A stretch of DNA of 64,000 nucleotides. Source: Poecilobothrus nobilitatus (Eukaryota > Arthropoda > Insecta > Diptera > Dolichopodidae). The stretch is from positions 118,981,996 to 119,045,995 of the forward strand of contig OX352774.1 of assembly GCA_947095535.1 (NCBI GenBank), read 5' to 3'. Below are positions 11,902 through 24,445 of the stretch, piece by piece. How positions within the stretch are numbered: the first letter of the stretch is position 1; each line of letters begins with the position of its first letter. The notes under the pieces are model-generated. The model worked only from the letters and a program-made list of their open reading frames with translations, searched no databases and was not told the origin of the DNA. The position numbers and the translations under genes are program-made.

Positions 11902-14900
11902 AAAAATGAAATTTATAATATTGAGTGCCCTGTAATTAAAGCAATTATTGTAATAAAGTCAAATATCTTGCCTTTGTAATAAAAACCTTTCACAAATGTC
12001 GAAATTCTAATAAAATTAAAATATTTTGAAGATGTAGCTAAGTAAAATTATTATTTATCATTTATAATATATGTATTTTGTAATATTCATATGCATCTAT
12101 TGTTTCCAGGCAATTAGACCTCAAAAGAAAAAATTTCTAAAAAATTGGAAAATATTTTCACTTCGTAAAATAATCCACAAATTTAATTTTTAAAAATTCC
12201 CGAAAAAAATAAAATTAGTTTTCAAAAACAAAATGGAATTAGTCCGTATAAAAAAAGGTAAAAACTTGCGCAATACAAAATCTTCTATTGGTATTTAAAA
12301 AAGCTAATTTGGAGGGTTTCTGATGAGTTCATTACAACAACAGGATTTCAATCAAGTGTTTAACAGGCATTTGAGGACGAAAGCCGGATCGATTATTTTT
12401 ATTATTTTATTTAATATGCAGATGCGAGTGAGGGGTGTATATTATATCGTATATATAGTAGGGAAGGGAGTTGTATAGTTCATTCAGAGTGAAATTTTGT
12501 TTTCTGTTTGTAAGATGCATTATTCAAAATTCACCATTTTGGTTTTTATAGAATCACACAGAAAGTTTGAACTCAATTGATCGCTCTAAGTTAGAAGAAT
12601 TGGAAAATAAAATTGCTGTTATACCGAGAAGAGTTAACGAACCGAAAAAAGATAGTGTTTTACTTTTTCCATACACAGAAAAACATTCCTCCAAAATAGT
12701 ACGAAATAGGGTGTAGCAATGCGTTGAGGGCAAACAAACCCATGCTCTGCTTTATATAATAAATTATTTAATTCTCGTATAAGAAATACTTGATCCCAAA
12801 AAGGTTCAATTTTATTTCTGTTTAATATTACTATTTACTATTACCGACTATTCTTAGTGGCAGTTGAATAAAATATTAGCCTTTATTTAAAAGAAAATTG
12901 TATACAAATATAATACATATTCAAAAATATTCAAGTTTTCTTCTTCAAGAGAAATTTCATTGTACGTCACTGATTTGTTAGGATTAAATTTTGTACACAT
13001 ATAATCATTGTTTTACTGAACTGATAACTAATTCAGATCACTTCAAATAACAAATGAGAGAATCAGAGTAAACATCAGAGTTTTGTTTACATAAATGAGA
13101 GAAAATAATAATATAGTTGAGAAATGGGAAAGAAAGATACAACTACATTTTAAATAAATATTTACATATGATTCTTGCATTGTTATTATTAAAATCATAC
13201 CGTTTTATAATCAAATAAAAAATATCTCTTTTTATATGTGTTATATTGGGTGTGCATTTTGAACCGGTTTTTTTTAAGTTCGTTTTTCATTGTTTTGCTT
13301 GTTGTTTTACTTTTACTTTTATTTTTTGAGAAGAAATTTTAGTTACTTCATTTGTTTTGTTATATTTCAATTTTGTATAGTAAATTTTTTGCTATTCATT
13401 TTAATTCTTCTTTCTTTTTAAAAATAATTCACCATTGAGGGCTTGAGCCTGGTTTGAATCCCACACACGTGGTAAGAGTTATTCAAAAAAATTTACTATT
13501 ACTCTATTTTAATATATAATATGTACATATTTGGATCATAAATACATAATGGTGTATTCAATTATTTTAATTATTTATGTTAACAATAATTTATTTAAAT
13601 TAGTACTGAAACAGGCATAACGTATGTATAGATTTAAAAATTCTATTTCAAAATTTTATGTACATATATACTTAGTTCTAATGGGATAATAAATTTGCTA
13701 TTACGTTTGTGACTGCGTAAAGCAGAGTTATGTATGGAAAAGTATGTATATTATATAATTATATTCTTACTCGGGATCAAGTCAAATAAGTTATATGCGT
13801 CCGTTCGTCAGTTAACAAGATAACTATAATGCAGCTAGGATTCTGAAAATTTTACCATTTCCTATTGTATTTAAAACTTTGTCAAAAGAAGTAAATTTAC
13901 ATGTTAATATCTAACTGAAAATTTTAGTTAGTTTAAAGTAACAAATTCATGATAGCGTTATATCTTAATGTAATAAAGCTAGACATCTGAAATTTTGTAA
14001 AAGGTAATCCAAGTTTTCTATAATTTCTATTCCGTAAGTTTTCTGATGATTTTGTAAGTTTTAGTTGGTTGAACGCAACAAATATATCTCGGTACTTAAT
14101 TAAGCAAATGACCTTCAATCTTCTTAAATACTATTGAAACAACATATACTATGTTAGTGCCGAATTGATACTGTCAACTCTAGCCTACCCTATTAAATTT
14201 GGTGTGAAGATACAGCCACCCACATTCTTAGTTCGAAAAGCCATATATATTCAAATGCGGTTATATAACTCAAGTTCTTTTAGATATTTTTTTTATCTGA
14301 AAAGGCCAAACTACCTTAAACACTTTTTAAATCAAGAAGGCAAGAAGAAAAACTTCCAATATTACAATAAATTTAGAATTTAATTTCTAAATAAAATTAA
14401 ATTTTCCGTTATGTACTTATAACCAATATAAATGCAAGCAAAAAAAATAGCAAGCTCATAACGTCTTTCTTAATTTTATATAGGGTTTGTTTAAAATTGA
14501 AAAAAGTATATCTGCTGAAAGTATCTGAAAGTATTCTCCATTCAGATTTGAAAGAGATATGGATTGAATGATAATATTAATTTTGATATAAAAAATATTT
14601 TAACATTGAATTATTTGACAATTATTTGCAAAATTGTGTTGGTCTTAAGCCGTGTCTAAAAGGAGAGATAAATCTCAATTTTTGGTTTCATATTCATTCA
14701 TTATCATTAGTTAAATTGAAATTTAGCTGAATTCGTTAATACAAAAAGCAGTTATTCTTCTATTTCACAAAGGATAGTTCATGTTTGTGTGTCTTCTATT
14801 GATTGAAGCAAACTTTTCACAATGTTTTTCTGAACCTTGAGAGGGCTAAGCACTACTTTTGTGTTTAGTTCGTTAACCATTTTCACCACAATAGTTTTTA

Positions 14901-17900
14901 TTTTTTTCGAATCTTGTAAATTTGTGACTCTATGTAAAGGAAATTAAATGGTGTCTCATACTCCCATAGACCAGAGACCCATAATGCAATTATGGGATTA
15001 TAACTCATCTAATGTGGGACATAAACTATATTCCAATAATATATTTAATATTTATGATCTTATAACTCACATATAGTCAGTTATAAATAACATTATAATT
15101 TTATATGGTGTTGTGTTCCATCGGTAATTTTTCATAACACCACAAAGGATTTAAATTAGGAACTTTCTACGAAACAAAAATAATATAAAGATAATTGCTT
15201 GATAATAAATGATTTGTTGTTGAAATATGTTTGTATTCAAATAATTAGGAGGGATTTTTGATTTAGTTACAAAAAGATTCAATCATTAGAGTATCGGTAA
15301 TTTGGGTAAAATTCTATGATATTGAAATATGTATGTAAAAAAAATAATTAGGAAGGCTTTTAGAGTGGGCTTAGTTGGTTGAAAAAGAATTGAAAGACAA
15401 TTTGAATTATACGCTTTTTCTAGAATTCAACTCAAGAAATCCTGCTGATTCAGAATGTTGCATATACGAATATATAAATATTCTGGATTTTATTTATCCT
15501 GAATACCGTGATTTTGTTATCATCTAAAAAATCCTTTCTACTTCAGAATATTTTATCGTAAGCTACATTTTAATAGCTATACATATGGTATTGTCACTAC
15601 GCTTTTTTACGGAATATTATGAAGGTATGATCCAATATTTTATGGTATTACGACTAATTTGAACTGGATCAAACACCACAACTTTTATATTAATTATAGT
15701 GAGTCATAAACCCACCAAAATTACTTGCGGATTTATAACCCAACTTAGTGGTAGAATTATGATTTTATAATCGACTGTGTAGGACAGGCTTATAATCTGT
15801 GGAACTATAACACGGCACCGAATTAGATTGTTAGATTCATTTTTTCTTTTGTCCTTCTCAATTAAAAATTATTTGATCGGAATTACTTTTAAATTATATA
15901 TAAGTATGTGTTGAACCTTAACAGTGGTGCTAAGCTGACAGTAATAACATATTTCGAATATTTTAATACGTTTCGGTACGGTTAGATCAATTGATGTCAA
16001 ATCTTATACATGTGTAAAAAATCAATTTTAACTGATTAATAAATTATTAATGATATGTTTAAATACTTTTTAATTCCTTAAAGCTTATTACGAGTTTGAA
16101 ATATTAAATATTATAAAATCGCTTAAAAACAATTACACAATATAATAAAGTTTAAAGAAATAATCTTTAAAATGTGCTTATTGAAAATAAAAAACTGCTA
16201 AATTTAGAATTCAAAATATTTTTTTAAAGATACCTATATACGTATTATATTATCTGAAATGTATATGTGACATTCAATCAACTATTTCAACAAATATTTA
16301 CCTAATCGATAATACTAATTCTCATATTTATTGCCAATATAATGCTAAGAGAAGGAAAAAATTATTATATATAATAATTTTTTATATGATTCCATCACTT
16401 AAAATGTTTAAAATAATTTGAAATGTACAATGAAATTCAAAATACTAAGGTTGCATTTCATATAGGAATCAAATTTTTTATGTTAAAGATAAGAAATATG
16501 GATAAAAATATTATATACAATCACTAAAAACTATAATTAAAAATTAAACATAGGTAGGTACACCATAAATTTTTGTTTAATTTGAATTTTGTATATTGAC
16601 ATTTCTTGACAGCTTAAAAGTCAAGTCAATTTGTAGACGATTTGTTTTATTTTGAACTAAATAAAATAAATATGAAAGGACAATATTAAAATAAAATGTA
16701 TGAATATTTAAAACTTTATAAGTATGGTATATTAAAGATCTGGTTTTACTGGTTTTATACTACAATTGATGTAATTATATTAAAATTTTGGTGGAATTTT
16801 ACAAACAAGTAACTTCAAAATCTTTACCTTCTTTTAATTAAAAAAAAAAAAACAAAAACAAACGATAAGGTTTGGCATTGCATAATATGAAATATTTACT
16901 TATGTTAAGAAACACTATATGATATAATATATGATATAAAGAGATCTGAATCTTCAAATCAATATAGTATTACACCATTGTCATTTCATTATACCTTTTA
17001 TTTTTTATTTATTTATTATTTTATAAGTGATATGTTTGATTCATTTAGTAAAAAGAAAAGAGATAGAAGATATTAGTTTAGAGTATTATATACATACATA
17101 AAAATATAAAGAGTAATTAAGTAGGTACATAAGTAAGTGCGTTTAATTAATTTGTTTATTTAATTATTAATTTTTTTTTTTTTTTGACTTATATATACGT
17201 ACCTATTTACTTGAACTTAACCTTATTTAAAAAAATAAAAAAATAAAATTGCACATATTAATTGAATTATAAATAAATGCATATATGTATATGAAAATAT
17301 TTCTTATATTACAGAAAATGTTTAAAAATTAATATTAACTTTTAATTAAAAAAAAAAAAAAGATAAAAAAAAAATAGCAAACAGAAAAAGCAGAAATTAA
17401 AAACGTTAATTTTCATTTCACTTAATAAAATAAAACTGTATCTGATCAGAATCACCTGGCTATTTGAAGTGTTAACATCGTTTTTTTTTTTAAATATTAA
17501 TTCAACTTTTATAAAATAAGAATTTCGAAAATTGTTTTGTAAACGAATTCCGTATAATCGAACTAAAATTCAAATTTAAAATATTTATGGAAATGGAAGT
17601 GAAACAAATTATTAATCCAAAATTGAAAAATTGATATATGAATATATTAAAGGAAAAAAAAATACACTAAGAACTCGGAAGTTTGTTTTAATAATTAAAT
17701 TAAACTCAAAAAATTAAAAAAAAAATGTGCATGTGATTCATTCATTTGTATAAACTAATTAAAAAAAAAAAAATAATAAAACTTTTACATAAAATAAATA
17801 TATACGAAAATAAATAAATATATCTACATATTTTTTAAAAAATAATTAAATAAATATATTAAATAATTTTATTGTGTTTATTAATACAGAAAATATATGT

Positions 17901-18325
17901 AGAAATTCTTTACACTAAATAAAAACAAAAAAAAAAAAAAAAAAACAATATTTACAAGTAATAAAAAGAAATAAAAAAAACATTATTAAAATTACAATAA
18001 ATTGAATAACGTAACAAACCTGTTTATCTGATTTTTGTATGAAACGAGAGACTTAACGTACCGATAATATTTTTAATTCCGTTTAAAAAAAAAAAAAATT
18101 TCTTATTAAGAATATTGGACTGTGATAATACGGAACGGGGCGCATATTTTGATATTTTAAAAATATATTAAAATTAATAAATTACATATACATTCATATA
18201 CAAAAATAAGAAAAACAAAAACTTTTTTTTTTTTTTTATTGGTTTTGTATTAAACATATAATAACTTAACGAAACACAGGTGACATTTCGCAACGAACCA
18301 TAATATTTAAAATAAAAACGACTTT
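11902..18325. other. Non-coding DNA between family C and Pmp70
   Basis: No exon is supported in these 6.4 kb. A possible decayed element at about 14650-15830 has GCCGTGT near each end in inverse orientation, repeats of TTATAACTCA/TTATAACCCA, and a 19-base palindrome, CCCATAATGCAATTATGGG, at 14979-14997. Family G modules lie near 15238-15290, 15340-15390 and 15405-15490. From about 16800 to 18330, long A and T runs dominate; this should hold the Pmp70 promoter, but no element stands out. Confidence 0.45.
15238..15490. repeat. Family G short modules
   Basis: AATAATTAGGAGGGATTTTTGA and its variant AATAATTAGGAAGGCTTTTA recur about 110 bases apart. They are followed, in inverse orientation, by CGCTTTTTCTAGAATTCAAC, then GATTCAGAATG and AAATATTCTGGA. 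These words recur near 20-225, 31155-31255 and 62018-62110. Confidence 0.45.
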
Positions 18326-18340
18326 AATTTTTTTAATTAG
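18326..18340 (+). promoter_or_regulatory. Candidate 3' splice site in the Pmp70 5' leader
   Basis: A T-rich tract ending in TTAATTAG lies 25 bases before the Pmp70 ATG. It could be the acceptor of a 5'-UTR intron, leaving a leader exon starting GAAAAAA. I could not identify the matching donor or a promoter in the A/T homopolymer-rich DNA upstream, and AG sites after T runs are frequent by chance here. Confidence 0.3.
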
Positions 18341-18365
18341 GAAAAAAAAAATCAATTTTTTGAAA

Positions 18366-20438
18366 ATGGCAAATTTAAGTAAAATAAAACAAAATTTACC
18401 AATATATTTGGCTTTAAGTGGAGCGGGTGCTGCTGTATTTATTTTTTCATATGGTTTTGGTTATTTAGAAAATAAAAAAAATAAATTAAATAATAAAAGA
18501 TCTTCAATATCAATTTCATCTACATCACCTGAATATAAAGAAATTGAATATATGATAAAAGAACATAATGAAAAAAATAAAACAAAAAAAAAAATTGCAA
18601 TAAATTATGAATTTTTACAAAATATATTTAAAATAGTGAAAATTTTAATACCAAAATTTTGGTCATATGAAACTGGAATATTAATTTTTATGACATTTGT
18701 TATGATGTCAAGTCCATTATCAGATATATGGCAAGTAAATCAAATGACATTATGTGAAAATTCAGCAATAGAAAATAAAAAAAAAGAATTTAAAAAAAAT
18801 ATTTTATTATATGCAGCATTTATGCCATTATTTGCATCATTAGCATCAACATTAAAATGGTGTATTGGTAAATTACATTTAAGATTTCGTACAAATTTAA
18901 CAAAATATGCATTCGATCGTTATTTAAATGAATTAACATATTATAAAATGTCAAATTTAGATACACGTATACAAAATCCAGATCAATTAATGACAAATGA
19001 TTTAGATAAATTTTGTGGAAGTTTAATTGATTTTTATGTAAATACTGTAAAACCATTAATTAATATTTGTATTTATATACCAATGACAACAATGAGTTTA
19101 GGTTTAAAACCAGCTGTATTATTTTTTGTATATTTTTTTATATGTGGTGCAACATTAATATTTACACGTCGTCCATTAAGCAGTTTAACATATTCAGAAC
19201 AAAAATTAGAAGGAGAATACCGTTATGTGAATTCACGTTTAATAACAAATTCTGAAGAAGTTGCATTCTATTATGGTAATAAACGTGAAAAATTAACAGT
19301 ATTATCTAGTTATACAAAACTATTACGATTTTTAAAGAAATTTTTAGGTTATCAAGTTGGTGTTGAATTGCTAGATAGTTTATTAGCAAAATATTTTTCT
19401 CAAGTAATTGGTATATATACTGTTGCAATACCATTTTTTTCTGATTTTAAAAATTTAGAATTTTCAAAACGTCAAATGATTTTTTATAATTCAGGACGAA
19501 TTTTAATTAAAATTTCTGTTGCTGTTGGACAATTAGTTATGGCTGGACGTGAATTATCAAAATTGGCTGGTTTTACTGGAAGAATAAATGAATTATTATA
19601 TGTACTAGGTGAATTAAATGCTGGCAATTATAAAAGAACTATGATAAATAGTAATGATGAAACAATTAATAATAAATCTAGAAATAATTCAATAAATGAT
19701 GGTTTACATAATGGTTTGGGTTATCAAACAATTGGTCCAAATAAAGGAACAATTAAATTTTTAAATAATATTATAAAATTTAATAAAGTACCATTGGTCA
19801 CACCAAATGGTGATATATTAATAAAAGAATTAACATTTGAAGTTAATTCTGGTATGAATGTATTGGTATGTGGTCCAAATGGTTGTGGTAAATCAAGTTT
19901 ATTCCGTACATTGGGTGAATTATGGCCATTATGGGGTGGTGAATTAATAAAACCACCACGTGGTAAATTATTTTATGTACCACAAAAACCATATATGACA
20001 TTAGGTACATTACGTGATCAAATCATATATCCACATACTTTAGAAGATATGTTAAATGAAAATAAAACTGATACAGATTTATTAATGTTTTTAGAAATTG
20101 TACAATTAAAATATTTAGAAGAAACACGTCCTGGAGGTCTAAATTCAGTTGAAGATTGGATTGATGTACTATCTGGTGGTGAAAAACAACGTATTGCAAT
20201 GGCAAGATTATTTTATCATAATCCGCAATTTGCAATATTAGATGAATGTACAAGTGCTGTTTCTGTTGATGTTGAAGGTTTAATGTATAAGTATTGTCGC
20301 GATGCAAATATAACATTATTTACTGTATCGCATCGTAAATCATTATGGGAACATCATGAATATTATTTACAATTTGATGGTAAAGGTAATTACCAATTTG
20401 GTTTAATTGATGGTTCAATTGATGAATTTGGTTCATGA
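18366..20438 (+). CDS. Pmp70: Peroxisomal ABC half-transporter, PMP70/ABCD3 family
   Basis: Encodes a 690-residue half-size ABC transporter of the peroxisomal membrane. By family knowledge it dimerises and imports acyl-CoA substrates (long-chain, branched and dicarboxylic acids, bile-acid precursors) for beta-oxidation. Visible parts: hydrophobic N-terminus (about 11-33); membrane domain about 100-400 with the NPDQLMTNDLDKFC loop (204-217) and the EAA-like segment NSEEVAFYYGNKREK (295-309); Walker A GPNGCGKSS (503-511); Q-loop VPQKPYM (Q540); signature LSGGEKQR (602-609); Walker B FAILDE (622-627); H-loop TVSHRK (H656); and the C-terminus EFGS, as I recall it for human ABCD3. Human ABCD3 is 659 residues; the extra length lies mainly in a Ser/Lys-rich stretch (46-76) and an Asn-rich linker (428-446). 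The start is the ATG at 18366, in context AAAATGG; the frame is open two codons further upstream, but only from a TTG. Codons strongly prefer A or T at third positions. No intron interrupts the frame, which is unusual because human ABCD3 has many exons. Confidence 0.95.
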   Translation: MANLSKIKQNLPIYLALSGAGAAVFIFSYGFGYLENKKNKLNNKRSSISISSTSPEYKEIEYMIKEHNEKNKTKKKIAINYEFLQNIFKIVKILIPKFWSYETGILIFMTFVMMSSPLSDIWQVNQMTLCENSAIENKKKEFKKNILLYAAFMPLFASLASTLKWCIGKLHLRFRTNLTKYAFDRYLNELTYYKMSNLDTRIQNPDQLMTNDLDKFCGSLIDFYVNTVKPLINICIYIPMTTMSLGLKPAVLFFVYFFICGATLIFTRRPLSSLTYSEQKLEGEYRYVNSRLITNSEEVAFYYGNKREKLTVLSSYTKLLRFLKKFLGYQVGVELLDSLLAKYFSQVIGIYTVAIPFFSDFKNLEFSKRQMIFYNSGRILIKISVAVGQLVMAGRELSKLAGFTGRINELLYVLGELNAGNYKRTMINSNDETINNKSRNNSINDGLHNGLGYQTIGPNKGTIKFLNNIIKFNKVPLVTPNGDILIKELTFEVNSGMNVLVCGPNGCGKSSLFRTLGELWPLWGGELIKPPRGKLFYVPQKPYMTLGTLRDQIIYPHTLEDMLNENKTDTDLLMFLEIVQLKYLEETRPGGLNSVEDWIDVLSGGEKQRIAMARLFYHNPQFAILDECTSAVSVDVEGLMYKYCRDANITLFTVSHRKSLWEHHEYYLQFDGKGNYQFGLIDGSIDEFGS

Positions 20439-20513
20439 TTCACAATAATTATAAGATAATAATAATAATAATATTAATGTGATAATTAATCATATAATTA
20501 TTATGATACTGAT

Positions 20514-20523
20514 AATAAATAAA
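20514..20523 (+). terminator. Overlapping poly(A) signals of Pmp70
   Basis: Two overlapping AATAAA hexamers lie about 75 bases after the Pmp70 stop codon. A GT-rich stretch (TTTGTGTTGTAATA) follows directly, as expected for cleavage and polyadenylation. An A-rich run starts near 20563; it could be a plain A tract or the remains of a retrocopy tail. Confidence 0.55.
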
Positions 20524-20539
20524 ATTTGTGTTGTAATAC

Positions 20540-22502
20540 AAATGCAGACTGATCAGTTCTACCAAAAAAAAATAAACAAAAAAAAAATAAAATAAATAAA
20601 TATGTGGTGGATAGAATTTTGAAACAAATTAAAAATAATGTTAAATGACAATTGTTTAAATAAAAAAAGGAGTATTTACCTAATTAAAAAAAAGGAGTTG
20701 GTTATAAATTTTTTTTAATTAATTTTAAGAGTTGAACTTAAGATGAATTTATAAACTTAAAAAAAAATTACTAAATCTGATTGGATAGTTAGAAATTTCT
20801 ATAATTAGCCAGAAGTATAATATAAATCTTTTTCTTCAAAGCATTGCAATTTAGCTATAAAAAGAATATATATTTATTTTAAATTACTTTAATTCATATT
20901 TCATATTAATGGCAATTAGTTAGAAAAAGTTCATATAAATGGCAATTATTTTTTTTTCCTAAAGGAGGTGGGAATCTTCCAAAATCATCCAAGAATTCCC
21001 TCATGGTAGTGTCAGATTTTTACTGATTAAACCCACTTTCCCATTTAGCTAATAAAATGGGATGCAATCCATACTTGCTAACATAGTATATTGACTAGGT
21101 AGTAGGGGTAGGAAAGGATAGGATAAGAATGCGAAAATATTGAATTGAGATTAAAATTGTAAGAGGATAATGAATCCGCCTATTTTTATTACTATTTTGT
21201 TAACAGTGATTATAGCCCTCAACATACAGAAGTATATAACACTTTCCTGATGCATCAGGTAATAATGGTAGGCAACCCTACTGTCACTGAAGGGCGATTA
21301 ATTAATTGATAACTAAGCTAATAACGTAGATAAAATAATGCAGTATGTTCAGACTTGAGAGAAAATAACTAAATTAATTTCCATAGAATATATTGAAGGT
21401 GTTTATCTAATAACAAATAATTATTAATTTTTTTTTCCTATCCCTTGGAATCATTTCCTTAGATTACAATTGATTTATTTATACTCACACTCCTTATCCT
21501 TATTTTAAAGATAAATGTTCATATAAAATTAAATCAAATTATGTTAGAAAAATTCGAATAAAGAGAAAAACTATGTTTTTAAAACAAAATTAGCTATGCA
21601 ATATAATACACAAGAAATAATTATTTTAAAGTGTATTATCATAAGGTATTGATGGAACTATGTAAGACAGTACTTCAATTAATTTCCTTAATGTAATTCT
21701 TAATAAAACATAAAACAATGTCTGCATCTGGATCATTTTTTGATAAACTGCTTTCATTTGAATGGTAGGTATATTGAAATTGATTAACAAAATCCTCAAT
21801 TCAATCGCCAAAAAAAAAAAAAAAATAAACCATAACCATTTTTCCTTTTCTTTTTTCCTTGTGTTTCTGTTTCTATTAACTTATGGAAATAAAAGCCAAA
21901 TTATTATTATGTATCTTTTATTCCATTATTTTTTTTGTAGGATTTTCAGCACATGTAATTCAATACCTTTACTACCATATTTTTTAACCACAATGTATAA
22001 TTTATCAAAGAGAATCAATTGTTATTTCATGTGTTTCATCCTTTCATCTCTTATACTATAATAATGCAACCGTTTAATAGTGATGATATATAATTTCTAT
22101 TTTCATTTTATATACCATTATTTTATTTACGTTTACGTTATCTTTTCTTGTTTCGTACCTTTTAAAGTTATTAAATTTAATCCTTTCTTTAATTGTACAA
22201 AAAAAGATTAAAAATAAATAATACCTTAAGAAACAAAAAAAAAAAATAGAAATTAATACGTTCATTGACCACTATAAAAACAAAAAAGCTTTGTTCAACT
22301 TTGAAGATGATTACTTCTAAAAGTCACAATATTGACAATTTATTATTAAAATTTGTTATTCCTGGAATTCAAAACAAATTGTTGTTCTTATTGAACTTCG
22401 TAAAAAATAAACTAAATAAAGGCAAATAAATCCTCTTATTTTGTTTTTTATTTCATTTTTTGTATTTTGATAACATTTTTCATCATATTTTATCCCTTCT
22501 GT
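20540..22502. other. Non-coding DNA downstream of Pmp70
   Basis: Holds A-rich tracts just after Pmp70 and the family F repeat (21080-21275). Nothing gene-like is seen; open stretches here consist of A/T homopolymer codons. Confidence 0.5.
21080..21275 (+). repeat. Family F dispersed repeat, copy 2
   Basis: The partner of 6170-6360 in the same orientation, sharing ATGAATCCGCCTATT and flanking words. No ends or target duplications are evident. Confidence 0.55.
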
Positions 22503-23370
22503 TTAGCACATTTCTAAAAAAAATATGACTATTAGTTTCACTCTGTCCGTCCGTCCATTCGTTTGTCCGTCTGTTTATAAAACTTCTACACCGTTAAAGA
22601 TAGAGAAAATGAAATCATAACCAGGGTAAATCTCGTTAAAAAATTAATGTTGTAGAACAACTTTTTCATGTAGCCCCATCCATTACGGAACTACAGTCCC
22701 TCAAACTTTGAAAAAGTCCTATTTTAAATGTGTGTATTCCATATTCTGCTTAACATTTTTTCAATTTGAAAACGCCATTCAACTGGAATTATTTTTACCT
22801 TTATACTTTAATATCAAAAGTATACATTTTTTTAAAAACAAGTATTTAAATTTACCGTTATGTGAAAACCAAATTTTACATAAATTTTCTTCCTTCACAA
22901 CTCCGTCAGGCTGTTAAATAGGGACTTAAAATTTTGAAGGAAAAATAACTTTTAGAATTAGTAGAAACTGAAGCTTAGTCAAATATGAATGATAAATTGA
23001 CTTAGTGGATGCCCTATACTCCTCATATGAGTGGCAAGAAGAAGAAAAAAAAAAGAGTTAGTATGTTTTTTCAGAAAATAGGCATCTGTAGAAATTTTTC
23101 CAAAATAAAAGGCAAAAATTAAAGCTTCAACTTTATATTTTTATATATGTTAATAATAGTTTTTCTTAGTTATGTAAAGTTCCGTTAAATTTCCAGAAAG
23201 TGTCTCTTTATTTTTCACTGTTTTTTTATTGTATGAAATTCTAAGAAAAGTTTTAAATTTTGGTGCAGAGTTACTCTAAATAATACGGAGTTACTCTAAA
23301 CAATTTGTATTGTCTTTTGGAAATGTGGGCCCTTAAAACCCTTTGGTTTACATTGCGTTTTGTTTATTTA
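22503..23370 (+). mobile_element. Family B repeat, copy 3 (shortened)
   Basis: Starts TTAGCACATTTCT, then TCTGTCCGTCCGTCC and CTTCTACACCGTTAAAGATA, and ends GGTTTACATTGCGTTTTGTT. About 870 bases, missing inner sections present at 36080-37397. An insertion around 22975-23045 does not match other copies. Confidence 0.75.
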
Positions 23371-23839
23371 TACACATATTATAATAAAATTGAGTTTGTC
23401 AGCTATATAATAAACTTTTAAATTTACGTTCCCTATTATTTGATACAAGATTATGTTAAAAAAAAGATACAACGGAATTGAACACTTAAATAAGATGGAA
23501 AAGTTCCAAAATGGTATTTTGTATGTGGTACGAGAAATTGTTTTTCTTTTTTTTTTGAATAATATGCTAATATTTTCTATTATTTTTAATATCAGCTGGT
23601 AATATTGTCAATTTTATTATTTCTCCTTTTTAAACTTTGTAAAATTTTCTTCAGCAACTCAGTAATTTGCAAAAAATTAGAAGGAAAATAGGTATGATAG
23701 AATTTTAAAATATATTTTTTGTAATACAAAACATATTTCAATGTTATTATTATATATTAAGTTTCTGTATTATCAGATTATTATTGAAAAAAAAAAATGT
23801 AAAGTTATCGATAGCTTCTTATGCCAGAACAGTTTGTAA

Positions 23840-24445
23840 AGAACAATGTCTTCACCCACCAAAAAGGGTGTGAAAAAAAATCAACAGATCGTAATCAAAA
23901 TGAATCTGTGGGCTTTGCCATTAACTAGTAAAGCTGCAATGATTGAAGTTAGTCGGTACCAAATATAAGTTTAAGAATGAAAAAATAAAAAACTTTTAAA
24001 CAACTTCTCATATTGCATAGCGTTTACAGATTGTAATTAAATTATTGCAGTACCTTTCATTTTCAAGATATAACTCCTTTTCTCAGTTTTAATTTAATCG
24101 GTCGAATTGTTTAGATTTAAAAGAAGAATAAAAAAGTTAACAATATTTTTGATAGATTTACGTGCTGGCACGAGTTGACCGAGCTTAATACAAATTCGTG
24201 ACGAGCTTTCTTTAAGATTAGTGGAAAAATCAGAACGGGCAAATAACTGAAATGCAACATAGAATAGAATGAACATAGTTCCATAGAATGTTCATGTGAA
24301 ATTTGGTTATAATCGGATCCTTGGTTTTTACATTAATCCTAAGCAAACGAACAAATAAACATATAAACAAAGAAATAAACACATAAATAAACAAACAAAT
24401 AAACAAACGAGAAAACAAAATAAAACAAATAAACAAACTATCTTT
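23840..24445 (+). mobile_element. Decayed family A-like element
   Basis: Carries GATCGTAATCAAAATGAATC followed by a GAGCT-like block, echoing the family A internal unit. It ends with AAATTTGGTTATAATCGGAT, then CCTTGGTTTTTACATTAATC and a long (AAAC/AAAT)n run, the family A tail formula. The left end is not preserved. Confidence 0.5.

Noticed and set aside
13440..13480. B-box-like GGTTTGAATCCCACACACG
   Set aside because: No matching A box at the right distance and no tRNA fold; at most a decayed SINE trace.
14650..15830. A single large MITE with GCCGTGT ends
   Set aside because: Only seven to eight end bases match and no target duplication was found; kept only as a remark in the region entry.
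18360..18365. Two extra N-terminal codons (TTG AAA) of the Pmp70 frame
   Set aside because: TTG is not the expected start; the ATG at 18366 has a good AAAATGG context and fits the family N-terminus.
18820..20316. Antisense and shifted frames inside Pmp70
   Set aside because: Shadows of the biased Pmp70 codon use; none has motifs or splice signals.
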